Below are positions 25,501 through 33,274 of a DNA stretch of 64,000 bases, one piece after another. Within the stretch, counting starts at the first letter, position 1; every line of letters begins with the position of its first letter. A program made the position numbers and the translations under genes. Source of the DNA: DSOI01 sp041394885 (GTDB lineage Bacteria > Acidobacteriota > Terriglobia > Bryobacterales > Bryobacteraceae); NCBI GenBank assembly GCA_041394885.1, contig JAWKHI010000005.1:186001-250000 (forward strand), given 5' to 3'. The notes under the pieces are model-generated. The model made no database searches. It saw nothing but the letters and a program-made list of their open reading frames with translations, and was not told the origin of the DNA.

Positions 25501-25949
25501 ACTTCAACTATCTGCGCGTCAATACACAGACCGGCGAAGCCGAGATGCGCTACCACCTCGAGTGGTCCACGCCGGAAGGGCGGCGCTTCTCCTTCGACGG
25601 GAAGAAGTACATGCAGAAGGATGATTCCGGTCCGCGGGAAGTGTTGAGTGACTACACCACGCTCTATACGCATCTCTATGAGCACACCGCCGCTGGCAGG
25701 AACGAGATGGGCACCGGCCTGTTGAAGTTCCGCACCTTCGAGGATCTCGCGGCCTTGGGCAACCTGGCCGGATTCCTGGCCGGATTCCGCGTCACCGGCA
25801 CGCTCGATCCGGCCGTCCAACTCATGGCCCAGATGCGCTTTCTCGCCTTCACCGGACAGTTCGTGCAGCGGGAGTACGATCCCCTCGCGCTGCCGATCGA
25901 GGCGAGGGCGGCTTCGGCGGGTGAGGGCGGCGGAAGCGAATATCCATAA
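22539..25949 (+). CDS. GMC-type (cholesterol-oxidase-like) oxidoreductase with large C-terminal extension
   Basis: The 1136-residue protein has an N-terminal FAD-binding GMC oxidoreductase of about 550 residues. It shows the dinucleotide motif VVGSGYGG (21-28), a GSGLGGTSLVNANV substrate-loop motif, and the C-terminal GMC signature with HPLGGLPMG and DGSVLPAALGVNPFLTISA. Within it, Cys190, 193, 196 and 200 form CTGCGDCVSGC, a [4Fe-4S]-like motif rare in GMC enzymes. Residues about 560-1136 are a separate, mostly beta-rich region with FYDVFRVVNEDLLIGRVYLG and ARLSGKIRFDDFLDGGMREF. I do not recognise it. No signal peptide is seen. The next gene is an acyl-CoA ligase, suggesting lipid or sterol-like substrates. 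Confidence 0.85.
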   Translation: MAQPLSLDWTKREKNSFDFIVVGSGYGGAITAARLAGSASKPSVCILERGREWAVGDFPDSAVGWATGQRGPLNPLGLYEVLNYPDISVLKGSGLGGTSLVNANVAIVPDAHAFKQDGWPSGVNRDSLQDFYRLAHDTLAATPHPDAMSLPKVQALKRRGDQLGLDVTALDLAVTFEDRDNAQGVHQPKCTGCGDCVSGCNVGAKNTLAMNYLPLASKNGAEIYTQCEVESVEKLSGGGWRVHGYYVKDAVKKQKFTLEAGNVILSAGAINSTEILLRSADKRGLSISPAAGTKFGGNGDFFGLSYNGDTPTRVLGFGTNPPDQTWKDNPPGPSIVAILKYAATASNSAFTIEDLSFPSAAVRAAQVTFATLPNKEDTDVGDEMQEMRRAIQDTLGAKPYGENGALNHTMLYLCMGFDDQRGYFVLDKRGVQVRWPGAGRQPVFGMINEELRRHARREGASFLANPLWEFMRLPVRHLVTAHPLGGLPMGEDYMAGAVDQWGRVFAGDGSVHDGLFVADGSVLPAALGVNPFLTISAVSERIAARKIRQMAGDAYPAPPAPVAMPSVDAVDAISKSEVELDRIFERVQSREIGIMLNAGGRTVDQAQRRIRNDDFWKGFFPKGHVLDAMSSMLFTSFRKKFFKQGGKFAGLTSDTDGVINARNSIEEIDLKKAAGDLKPGKYILLKYLDPPWQGFYDVFRVVNEDLLIGRVYLGEYPNGQRMFTFPMTRRYSFSQMTVEDHRTLFAGATKPTAFELAGAWRMDTISNANQAAGVAWLAFENKPDGRLESRYQLMGLIEGLVAPSFARDHFQLDDFTPFNDEIRKVDDNLLIGKWITEEPALVPGSLPVDLGLFHREPAGPDGKARWGFYYLLTKAEGTAHLPANTILTPFLDHQLPRGVGMTFDEEMVGRHWNGATVPSADRAGDLTIAERGDAGSAACTFQVRMRIGDVNEFVDGREHEARLSGKIRFDDFLDGGMREFTIDPGKSYFNYLRVNTQTGEAEMRYHLEWSTPEGRRFSFDGKKYMQKDDSGPREVLSDYTTLYTHLYEHTAAGRNEMGTGLLKFRTFEDLAALGNLAGFLAGFRVTGTLDPAVQLMAQMRFLAFTGQFVQREYDPLALPIEARAASAGEGGGSEYP

Positions 25950-25993
25950 GACAACCTGAGATCGCCCGCATCGCGGCGGTATGATGGGAATCC

Positions 25994-27583
25994 ATGTTTG
26001 TTCCCCTCACCCCGCTTCGATTCCTCCATCGGGCCATGGACGTTTTCGCCGGCAGGACCGGCGTGATCTGCGGCGATCGCCGCTTCACCTACGCCGAGTT
26101 TGGTGTTCGCTGCCAGAAACTCGCCACCGGCCTCGCCTCCGCGGGCATTGAGCGCGGCGATCGCGTGGCGTATCTTTCGTTTAACAATCACCAGTTACTC
26201 GAGGGTTACTACGGCGTGATCCAGGCCGGCGCCATTGTGATGCCGCTCAACGTGCGCCTGTCGGCGGCTGAATTGGTGAACATCCTAAACCACGCCGGTG
26301 CCCGCATGCTGATCTTCGAGAACGATTTTCTCGCCCTCGTGGAGCAGATCAAGGCCGGCTGCCCGGATATTGAACACTTCGTTTCGATCGATGACAAGCC
26401 CGCGCTGGCCACCTCCAGCTACGAAGAGGTGATCGATCGCGGACATCCCGAACGAGCCGATATTTTCAGCTACGATGAGAATTCCATAGCCGAACTCTTC
26501 TATACCAGCGGCAGCACCGGGTCGCCGAAGGGCGTAACGCTCTCCCACCGAACACTGTATTTGCACGCGCTCGATGTCGCCACCATCTACGATCATCCCG
26601 AGTCCGTGGTCGAACTGCACACCATCCCGCTGTTTCACGCCAACGGATGGGGTAAGCCGCAGGCGTCCACCATGATGGGCTTGAAGCAGGTGATGGTGCG
26701 GCGATTCGAGCCCGCCGGCGTGTTCAAGCTGATTGCCGAACATGGCGCCACGCATATGAGTCTGGTGCCCACCATGCTGAACGCCCTGATCAATTCTCCC
26801 GATCTGGCCGGCGCGGACTTGTCCACTCTCCGCCAGGTCAACGTCGGGGGCGCCGCTTCATCGCCGGAACTTGTGCAGCGCGCCGAAGCCGCGCTCGGTT
26901 GCGAGTGCCTGTCCGGGTATGGACTCACCGAGACTTCGCCCGTCCTCACCACCTCGCGGCACAAAGGGTCCTTCGCCTATGCCGATGATGCCGACCGGCG
27001 CCACTATCAGGCAATGGCCGGATGGCCGATCCCCGGCGTGGAAGTCCGTGTCGTCGATCACGCAATGAACGACGTTCCTCGCGACATGACATCCATCGGG
27101 GAAGTGGTGGCGCGCGGCGATCACATCATGGACGGCTACTTTCGAGAGCCCGAACAGACCGCCGCCGTGATGACCGGTGCGTGGTTCCACACCGGCGATA
27201 TGGCCGTCTGGAACGAAGAGAGCTACATTCACATCGTCGATCGCAAGAAGGAGATCATCATTTCCGGCGGTGAGAACATTTCCTCCATTGAGGTGGAGAA
27301 GGCCATCTTCGCCCATCCCGCCGTCTTTGAATGCGCCGTTGTGGCGGCGCCCGATGAAAAATGGGGCGAGGTGCCCGCCGCGATGGTGGTGTTGAAACCA
27401 GGACAGGAACTCACCGAAGCGGACCTGCTCGAGTTTCTGCAACAACGTCTCGGCAAGTTCAAACTGCCGCGCCTGATCCGCTTCCAAACCGATGGGCTGC
27501 CCAAGACAGGGACCGGCAAAATTCGCAAAATGGTCATCAAAGAACAATTCTGGGCCGGCAAACAGAAGCGCGTCCAGGGCTGA
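25994..27583 (+). CDS. AMP-dependent acyl-CoA synthetase (fatty-acid ligase)
   Basis: The 529-residue protein has the full adenylate-forming layout. The P-loop is YTSGSTGSPKGVTLSH at about 167-182. The substrate region is GATHMSLVPTMLNALI, the A5 motif GYGLTETSP, the A7 motif WFHTGDMAVW and the A8 hinge IVDRKKEIIISGGENISS. The A10 lysine is in LPKTGTGKIRK. It resembles medium/long-chain acyl-CoA synthetases (FadD3/FadK type). It would activate a carboxylic acid with ATP and CoA. It shares its stop (TGATG) with the start of the methyltransferase gene. Confidence 0.88.
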   Translation: MFVPLTPLRFLHRAMDVFAGRTGVICGDRRFTYAEFGVRCQKLATGLASAGIERGDRVAYLSFNNHQLLEGYYGVIQAGAIVMPLNVRLSAAELVNILNHAGARMLIFENDFLALVEQIKAGCPDIEHFVSIDDKPALATSSYEEVIDRGHPERADIFSYDENSIAELFYTSGSTGSPKGVTLSHRTLYLHALDVATIYDHPESVVELHTIPLFHANGWGKPQASTMMGLKQVMVRRFEPAGVFKLIAEHGATHMSLVPTMLNALINSPDLAGADLSTLRQVNVGGAASSPELVQRAEAALGCECLSGYGLTETSPVLTTSRHKGSFAYADDADRRHYQAMAGWPIPGVEVRVVDHAMNDVPRDMTSIGEVVARGDHIMDGYFREPEQTAAVMTGAWFHTGDMAVWNEESYIHIVDRKKEIIISGGENISSIEVEKAIFAHPAVFECAVVAAPDEKWGEVPAAMVVLKPGQELTEADLLEFLQQRLGKFKLPRLIRFQTDGLPKTGTGKIRKMVIKEQFWAGKQKRVQG

Positions 27584-28365
27584 TGCACGTTCTCGGGCTG
27601 GCCTGCGGCGCTGCCGATCGCGAATGGCTGCTCGCCGAACTCTACGAACTCGGGACGCTCGGGATCATCGAGCATGACCTGCCCGGCGGAAACGCACGGC
27701 TGGAAGCTTTCTTCGAAACTCCGTTCGACGCATCGCCTTTCACGCCGTTCGACCCCGCATGGGTCGTGCGCGACCCCGACATCCACTCCTGGCGCGACGC
27801 TTGGGAGCCCCTCCCCGTCGGTGACCGCTTTTTCCTCGTTCCCGATTGGCGCGACGATCCCGCGCCGGAAGGGCGCCTCCGGTTGACCGTCCACGCGAGG
27901 CAGGCCTCGGGATCGGGCTATCACGCGCCCACCCAGCTCATGCTACGCGCCATGGAATCCACCGTCACCGGTGGCGCCTTCCTTGATGTCGGGACAGGCT
28001 CCGGCATTCTGTCGAGCGCCGCACGATTGCTGGGCGCTGGTCCGGTATGGGCCTGTGACATCGATCCGGACGCCCTCGCCGAAGCCCGCGCCAACGCCGC
28101 TTCCGCCGCATTCTTCCTTGGATCTGTGCGCGCTGTACGCACCGCGGCCGCCTCCACCATCGCCGCGAACCTCAATGCGGAAGCGTTGGTCTGCCTGGCG
28201 GCGGACCTCCAACGTGCTCTCGCCCCAGACGGTCATCTCATCGTTTCGGGATTCAAAGCGCGCCGGCTTGACCGTGTTCGCCACGCCTTTCCGTTGCACG
28301 TCCACTCGATCCTGGAAGACGGCGATTGGCGCTGCATGGTCCTCCGCCATCGCCGCTCGATATAA
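27583..28365 (+). CDS. prmA: PrmA-like methyltransferase (ribosomal protein L11 family)
   Basis: The 260-residue protein starts at ATG 27583, overlapping the previous stop. The N-terminal half shows the PrmA substrate-recognition pattern around DIHSWRDAWEPLPVGDRFFLVPDW. The SAM-binding part has GGAFLDVGTGSGILSSAARLLG, CDIDPDALAEARANA and, at the motif IV position, AANLNAEAL. PrmA trimethylates ribosomal protein L11 using S-adenosylmethionine. The product is about 30 residues shorter than E. coli PrmA (293). The family assignment is firm; L11 as the substrate is inferred. Confidence 0.82.
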   Translation: MHVLGLACGAADREWLLAELYELGTLGIIEHDLPGGNARLEAFFETPFDASPFTPFDPAWVVRDPDIHSWRDAWEPLPVGDRFFLVPDWRDDPAPEGRLRLTVHARQASGSGYHAPTQLMLRAMESTVTGGAFLDVGTGSGILSSAARLLGAGPVWACDIDPDALAEARANAASAAFFLGSVRAVRTAAASTIAANLNAEALVCLAADLQRALAPDGHLIVSGFKARRLDRVRHAFPLHVHSILEDGDWRCMVLRHRRSI

Positions 28366-28377
28366 TTACCCCTGCCG

Positions 28378-29328
28378 ATGCCGGAACCCACGCCTGCCAA
28401 ACTCGCCCTTCTTCTGGATCCCGTCTATCGCGCGCACGACACCGGCCCAGGGCATCCCGAATCGCCGGGCCGCTATGACGCCGTCACCAAGGCCCTCACG
28501 CCTTTCGTCAAGACAACCAGACCGGTTGCCAGGCGGGCCGCTACCGAAGAGGAACTGGCGCTGTGCCATTCGCGCAAATACATCGCCCTCGCTCAGGAAG
28601 ACATCGCCGCCGGGCGCGACCATCTCTCCACCGGCGACACCTCCGTCGGCAAAGCAACGTGGAAGGTCGCACTGGACGCCGTGGGCGGTGTTCTTAACGC
28701 CGTCGATGCCGTTATGAACGGGCAGGCGCGGAGCGCCTTTTGCGCCGTCCGTCCGCCCGGACACCACGCGACGCCGTCGCGCGGCATGGGTTTCTGTGTC
28801 TTCAATAATGTCGCCATCGCCGCGCGCTACGCCCGCAAAGTGCACGGCGTCGAGCGCGTACTGATCGCCGATTGGGACGTCCATCACGGCAACGGCACTC
28901 AGGACGTGTTCTACCGCGACGCCTCCGTTTTTTTCTTCAGCACCCATCAGCACCCCTGGTACCCCGGAACCGGAATGCACAATGAACGCGGGGAAGGGAA
29001 GGGCGAGGGAACCACCCTCAACTACCCCTTTCCAGCCGGATCAGGCAAGGACGAAATCGTCGCCGTTTTCCAACAGGAGTTGATTCGCGCCGCCGATCAT
29101 TTCAAGCCGGACCTCGTGCTCGTGTCGGCCGGTTTCGATTCGCGCGCCGGCGATCCCCTCGGCCGTTTTCAGTTGACCGATTCCGACTTCCGCGCCTTGA
29201 CCCGCGTGATGCTGGACATCGCCGCCAAGCACGCCGGAGGGCGCTTGGTCAGTCTGCTCGAAGGCGGATATAGCTTGTCCGGTCTTGCCGCCGGCGTCGC
29301 CGCGCACGTAACGGAGTTGGCTTTATAG
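28378..29328 (+). CDS. Histone deacetylase-like amidohydrolase (AcuC/HDAC class II type)
   Basis: The 316-residue cytoplasmic protein has the HDAC zinc-hydrolase blocks: GHPESPGRY, AVRPPGHHA, CVFNNVAIAARYA, IADWDVHHGNGTQD, AGFDSRAGDPLG and a LEGGYSLSGLA end. The tandem His of the charge relay and the Asp/His zinc ligands are all present, so it is probably active. Bacterial relatives deacetylate proteins, polyamines or small acetylated molecules. It follows prmA by 12 bp and probably shares its transcript. Its 3' end overlaps the convergent reductase gene by a few bases. Confidence 0.88.
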   Translation: MPEPTPAKLALLLDPVYRAHDTGPGHPESPGRYDAVTKALTPFVKTTRPVARRAATEEELALCHSRKYIALAQEDIAAGRDHLSTGDTSVGKATWKVALDAVGGVLNAVDAVMNGQARSAFCAVRPPGHHATPSRGMGFCVFNNVAIAARYARKVHGVERVLIADWDVHHGNGTQDVFYRDASVFFFSTHQHPWYPGTGMHNERGEGKGEGTTLNYPFPAGSGKDEIVAVFQQELIRAADHFKPDLVLVSAGFDSRAGDPLGRFQLTDSDFRALTRVMLDIAAKHAGGRLVSLLEGGYSLSGLAAGVAAHVTELAL

Positions 29329-29862
29329 CCCTCCCCGCCCACACGCGCGAATCGCATACTCGAGCACCGCAATGCCGGACTTCCCATAGACCTTATGTCC
29401 AGTGAGCGTCAGTGAAATGCGATCGCCCGGCGGGACCAGCGCGACACCGCTCCCCAATAGCACCGGAACAACGGCGACCTCCACCGTATCCACCAATCCG
29501 GCCCCAGCCAGTGACCGGAACAGCACGCCTCCGCCGAACAGCCAAATGTCCTTACCAGGCCCCGCCCGCAGTTCCGCGATCGCCCTGCTCGCCTCGCCGG
29601 AAATTACAGTCACGTCCGGATGGTCGCTCTGCTGCAGCGTCGTCGAAAACACGATCGTCCGCATGCCCGGCATCGTTCCGCGTCCTTGCGCCGCCAATGC
29701 CGCGTAGGTGTGCCGCCCGCAGAGGATCGTGTCGAACTGGCTGAACAGGGCGCTGAAGTCGATGTCGGGATCCATGGGGATCCAGTCATGCTCACCGTTC
29801 GGTCCGCCGAGGAAGCCATCCAAGCTTGCCGCAACCTGATATCGAATTCGTCTTTGGCCCAT
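29323..29862 (-). CDS. Dihydrofolate reductase-family (RibD C-terminal-like) protein
   Basis: The 179-residue protein shows the RibD_C fold: RRIRYQVAASLDGFLGGPNGEHDW at the N-terminus, the ILCGRHTYAAL helix, GKDIWLFGGGVLFRSLAGAGLVD with the NADPH-binding Gly-Gly, and VVPVLLGSGVALVPPG. It lacks a deaminase domain. This group is often annotated YyaP/YwjB-like and reduces unknown substrates with NADPH. It starts about 40 bp after the redoxin gene stop on the same strand. Confidence 0.85.
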   Translation of the reverse strand: MGQRRIRYQVAASLDGFLGGPNGEHDWIPMDPDIDFSALFSQFDTILCGRHTYAALAAQGRGTMPGMRTIVFSTTLQQSDHPDVTVISGEASRAIAELRAGPGKDIWLFGGGVLFRSLAGAGLVDTVEVAVVPVLLGSGVALVPPGDRISLTLTGHKVYGKSGIAVLEYAIRACGRGGL

Positions 29863-29905
29863 GCGGCCGATCTTATCGAAGCGGCGACCGCCGCCGTTTG
29901 ATCGT

Positions 29906-30412
29906 TCAACCTTCGGCCCTGGTGGCCGCCGGCGACGGATCGCGCCCCGCCAGCACTGCCTCGACCGCGTCCGCCAGATAGGGTGACCGCACGCGTGCCG
30001 GGTTCACCGCATCGTCGATCGCTCCGGTGTAACGAACGGCGCCCTTTCCATCGAGCACCACCGCCGTTGGAGTTACCTGCGCGCTCACCGCCGCCGCCAG
30101 CCGCGCCTCCGGGTCCCGATAGACCGGGAAGGGGAACCGAGCCTCCGTCGCGTGCCGACGCACCTCCTCGTCGGATTCGTTGTAGTTGGCGTAGACGAAC
30201 ACGAATCGTGCGCCCTTAGGCTGAAACCGCGAATACAGTTGATCGAAACGGTCGTGATAGTCGTTCGCGATCGGGCACACCGTCGACAGAAATACCACGA
30301 CGGTGGCAGGCGCGGCCTCGGTCTCGATGCGAACCGCATGCCCTCCCAGGTCGCGCACGTCAATGTTCGGGATCGCGGCGAATGCCGCCAGTAAGGCGAC
30401 GGCGGCGATCAC
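29906..30412 (-). CDS. Exported redoxin/thioredoxin-like protein
   Basis: The 168-residue protein has a short hydrophobic leader (MIAAVALLAAFAAIP) and a thioredoxin-fold core: DLGGHAVRIETEAAPATVVVFLSTVCPIANDYHDRF, then FVFVYANYNESDEEVRRH, FPFPVYRDPE and TPTAVVLDGKGAVRYTG. It has one Cys in the CPIAN position and no resolving CxxC partner, like the acidobacterial/planctomycete redoxins with a CPISN motif. It may act as a peroxidase or thiol carrier outside the cytoplasm. It overlaps the preceding secreted-protein gene by four bases. Confidence 0.78.
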   Translation of the reverse strand: MIAAVALLAAFAAIPNIDVRDLGGHAVRIETEAAPATVVVFLSTVCPIANDYHDRFDQLYSRFQPKGARFVFVYANYNESDEEVRRHATEARFPFPVYRDPEARLAAAVSAQVTPTAVVLDGKGAVRYTGAIDDAVNPARVRSPYLADAVEAVLAGRDPSPAATRAEG

Positions 30413-30846
30413 TTTGACGCTTTTTGATCCGTCTTGGCGGGTTCGAGCTTCAAATTGATGATCGCTTCCTTGCGCGAGTCGAATACGCTCAGCGTCTTGT
30501 CCGGGCTTTCGGCTTTCTGATACCGCGCGCGCAATTCGTAGTCGATGTTCGTCGAAAGGCCCTGGAAATTGTAGCGCCCGTCGCTCTTGGTGATGAATGA
30601 CCGCACGCGGAGCGTCTTGGTGTCCTTCAACTGCACGATCGCCCCTTCCACTATGTCATCGCCTTCGTTGCGCACCACCCCAGCCACCGAGCGCGTGTTT
30701 TCGTCCTCGCCCTTCTTGTTCTTGTCGCCCTTGAAGAAACCAGGATCTTTGCGGCCGCCGGGCGTCGGCTGCGGGTTGGCCGGCTGGGCGGAGGCTGCCA
30801 GCGTGAACGCGAACAGCACGGGGATGAGGATGGCAAGTCTTCTCAT
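30409..30846 (-). CDS. Secreted carboxypeptidase-regulatory-like protein
   Basis: The 145-residue protein has a signal peptide (MRRLAILIPVLFAFTLAASA-Q), a charged low-complexity stretch rich in Lys, Gly and Pro, and one CarboxypepD_reg/transthyretin-like beta domain. The domain reads SVAGVVRNEGDDIVEGAIVQL through SDGRYNFQGLSTNIDYELRARY. Such single-domain exports are common in Acidobacteria and have no known enzyme activity. It is co-transcribed with the redoxin gene, judging from the four-base overlap. Confidence 0.8.
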   Translation of the reverse strand: MRRLAILIPVLFAFTLAASAQPANPQPTPGGRKDPGFFKGDKNKKGEDENTRSVAGVVRNEGDDIVEGAIVQLKDTKTLRVRSFITKSDGRYNFQGLSTNIDYELRARYQKAESPDKTLSVFDSRKEAIINLKLEPAKTDQKASK

Positions 30847-30937
30847 GGGTTGGCTCCGACTCTAATTATAACGGCGATCTCCCGCACTCATCGCGGCAGG
30901 CTGCACAACCGGCGCGCGGCGCGGTAGTCTTGGAAAC

Positions 30938-31807
30938 ATGCGATCGATCCTATTGACGTTGTTGGCCGCCGTTGCGAGTACATTCGCCGCCGAAGTGAAA
31001 CAGAGTGTGGTCCCCGCCACCGTGAACCTCCTCACGGTGCAAAGCGCGTCGCTCGGCGCCGAACGCGGTGTCGCCGTCATCGTTCCGCCTGACTACGGAA
31101 CTTCCACTGCCCGCTACCCAGTCCTGTATCTGCTCCACGGTTACGGTGACGACCATACCGCGTGGTCCTACATGACCAACCTCACCCACTACGCCGCCGA
31201 TCGCAAAGTCATCGTGGTCATGCCCGATGGCGGCGTCAGTTTCTACGTAAATGCGGCGGGCGATGAAAAAGCGAAATTCGAAGACTTCATCGTCAAGGAT
31301 CTCGTCGCCTTCACCGATTCCCACTATCGGACCGTTCCTCTTCCCCGCGCCCGCGCCATCGCCGGACTTTCCATGGGTGGCTACGGCGCGGCCTATCTCG
31401 GGCTGAAACACGCCCGGCGCTACGCCGCCATCGGCGCCTTCTCCGGAGCCATCGGTTTCGCCAGGCGCAAGGGCGCGGTCGGCTCCGGGGAGGCGGCCCA
31501 AAAGAGACTCGCCGAAATGCTGAAAATCATGGGCCCACCCGATTCCGCCGCCCGCACCGAACGCGATCCCCACACCTACATCGAAAAACTCGACCCCGCC
31601 ACCGCCCCCATGATCTACGTCGCCTGCGGTGGACAGGACTTCCTCATTGAGGACAATCGCGCCTTCGTAAAGGCTCTCGCCGAGAAAAAGATCGCCTACG
31701 AATATCGCGAGGTCTCTCCGCGCGGCCATTCCTGGGACTTCTGGGACGATCAAATCCGCATCTTCCTTGACATGCTGGCTGCCAAGCCCGGATGGACCGT
31801 GCGGTAA
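30938..31807 (+). CDS. Secreted esterase (esterase D/antigen 85-like alpha/beta hydrolase)
   Basis: The 289-residue protein has a signal peptide (MRSILLTLLAAVASTFA) and the esterase-family order. RGVAVIVPPDYGTSTARYPVLYLLHGYGDD comes first, then the nucleophile elbow GLSMGGYGA with Ser at about 147. The acid is probably in DFLIEDN, and the catalytic His is in SPRGHSWDFW. It would hydrolyse an ester outside the cytoplasm; sugar or feruloyl esters are common substrates in this family. It is divergent from the secreted protein gene with about 90 bp between starts. Confidence 0.85.
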   Translation: MRSILLTLLAAVASTFAAEVKQSVVPATVNLLTVQSASLGAERGVAVIVPPDYGTSTARYPVLYLLHGYGDDHTAWSYMTNLTHYAADRKVIVVMPDGGVSFYVNAAGDEKAKFEDFIVKDLVAFTDSHYRTVPLPRARAIAGLSMGGYGAAYLGLKHARRYAAIGAFSGAIGFARRKGAVGSGEAAQKRLAEMLKIMGPPDSAARTERDPHTYIEKLDPATAPMIYVACGGQDFLIEDNRAFVKALAEKKIAYEYREVSPRGHSWDFWDDQIRIFLDMLAAKPGWTVR

Positions 31808-31894
31808 CCAAAACAAGATTATTCATTATTGATTTTTCTGGCCTTCATAGTGCTGTCATCCGCGTAACGTTACATTGAGGGTGAGAGGGCAGAA

Positions 31895-32434
31895 ATGTCA
31901 GTGATCTCCGGAGTACTCGACTTTATCGCCGCGCGGGATCATCGCCTCATGAGGCGAGTGCATGGGTGGCGTGCGCCGCGTTGGATCCGGTTATGGATGA
32001 TTTGCGCTACCCGGGGCGGCGATGGTTGGCTCTGGTACGCCCTCGGCGCCATCCTCCTCCTGCTCGGTGGAGAAAACCGCTTCGCTGCCGTTGGTGCCGG
32101 GGCGATCTCGGGCGCGCTCTCCATCGTCGTCTACCTGTGGCTCAAGCGCCTCACCGGCCGCAAACGGCCCTGCCACATCGAACCGCACTGCTGGGCCACG
32201 CTCCTGCCGCCGGATCGGTTTTCCTTCCCGTCCGGACACACCATGACCGCGTTCGCCGTTACCATTCCCGTCATCCTCTACTATCCGGAGTTGATGTGGG
32301 GGCTGTTCTTCGTTGCCCTCAGCGTCGCCGTCTCCCGGATCCTGCTCGGGATGCACTTCCTCAGTGATGTGGTGGTGGGCGGTGTCCTCGGAGCAGGCCT
32401 CGGCTTCGCGATCTACCGGATCATTGCCCCGTAA
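31895..32434 (+). CDS. PAP2-family membrane phosphatase
   Basis: The 179-residue membrane protein has four to five helices and the three PAP2 active-site motifs: KRLTGRKRP, SFPSGHTMTAF and SRILLGMHFLSDVVVG. These enzymes dephosphorylate phosphatidic acid, undecaprenyl pyrophosphate or related lipids at the membrane. A 10-bp palindrome GTAACGTTAC lies about 20 bp before the start. Its place next to PlsC and the fatty-acyl-reductase cluster fits a phospholipid role. Confidence 0.87.
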   Translation: MSVISGVLDFIAARDHRLMRRVHGWRAPRWIRLWMICATRGGDGWLWYALGAILLLLGGENRFAAVGAGAISGALSIVVYLWLKRLTGRKRPCHIEPHCWATLLPPDRFSFPSGHTMTAFAVTIPVILYYPELMWGLFFVALSVAVSRILLGMHFLSDVVVGGVLGAGLGFAIYRIIAP

Positions 32435-32454
32435 GCCCTACCGCCTCGCAACAA

Positions 32455-33219
32455 CTAACTGAGCGTCAGTTCGCGCTCGGCCGCTTCCCGCTTTTCTTCC
32501 GGCACAGGGTAGCCGATCAACTCCGCCACGCGAACCCACAACAGTTGCGAAAGCCGCGTCCGTTCCGAAAGCGGGATGTCCAGCGTCGGGATAGGCTTGC
32601 CGATCCGAAGCGTGACGTCGCCCGGGCGAACCGAGAATCGCCCGGGAGGCTGCACCTCCAGGCTTCCGATGATCCCGATCGGCACCACCGGTACGCCCGC
32701 CTTGATAGCCACGTACGCCGCGCCGTCCTTGAATGGGTCCAGTTCGCCCATCGTGCGTCCGGCTTCCGGAAACAGAAGCACGGAGATCCCGGTGCGCTGG
32801 ATCACTCGCGCGCCTTGCGACATGCTCTTCAGCGATTCCCGCGGGTTGTCGTAGTGCACCGGCAGGTGTCCGGATTTTTTGAGGTGATACCCGATCAGCG
32901 GCCAGTAGAACACGCTCGCCTTGGCGAAGAACCGGAACTGCAGGCGCAGGAACGGCAGCACGATCGGAGAATCGAAGTAGCTGCGATGGTTGGCCACCAA
33001 CACGTACGGCCCGCCTGGCGGTATGTTCTCAGCGCCCTCCACCTTCACCCGGATACCCGCGAACCAGAGCACCCAGCGAGCCCATCGCCGCGCCAACGCG
33101 TGCTGCGTCCGGCCTGTGGATGCGAATGGCGAGACGAATATCGACGCCGTCCCGAACAGGATCGTCGATACAATGATTCCCGGATAGGTGACGAAGATGC
33201 TACGAAGCAAGATCCCCAT
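32455..33219 (-). CDS. plsC: 1-acyl-sn-glycerol-3-phosphate acyltransferase family protein
   Basis: The 254-residue protein has an N-terminal membrane segment (YPGIIVSTILFGTASIFV) and the acyltransferase blocks: VANHRSYFDSP (HX4D), FFAKASVFYWPLIGYHLK, VLLFPEAGRTMG (FPEG-like, with Ala for Gly) and VPVVPIGIIGS. It would add a second acyl chain to lysophosphatidic acid. It is divergent from the fatty acyl reductase gene with about 55 bp between, and could supply the same lipid pathway. Confidence 0.85.
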   Translation of the reverse strand: MGILLRSIFVTYPGIIVSTILFGTASIFVSPFASTGRTQHALARRWARWVLWFAGIRVKVEGAENIPPGGPYVLVANHRSYFDSPIVLPFLRLQFRFFAKASVFYWPLIGYHLKKSGHLPVHYDNPRESLKSMSQGARVIQRTGISVLLFPEAGRTMGELDPFKDGAAYVAIKAGVPVVPIGIIGSLEVQPPGRFSVRPGDVTLRIGKPIPTLDIPLSERTRLSQLLWVRVAELIGYPVPEEKREAAERELTLS

Positions 33220-33274
33220 GTTGACTTCGAAAACGCGACAACGCTACGCTATTTTAGCGCAGTAGTTCCCAACC

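Noticed and set aside
22755..25820. 1021-residue open frame antisense to the GMC gene
   Set aside because: It is a product of high GC content and codon bias. The plus-strand protein has clear family motifs and the antisense frame has none.
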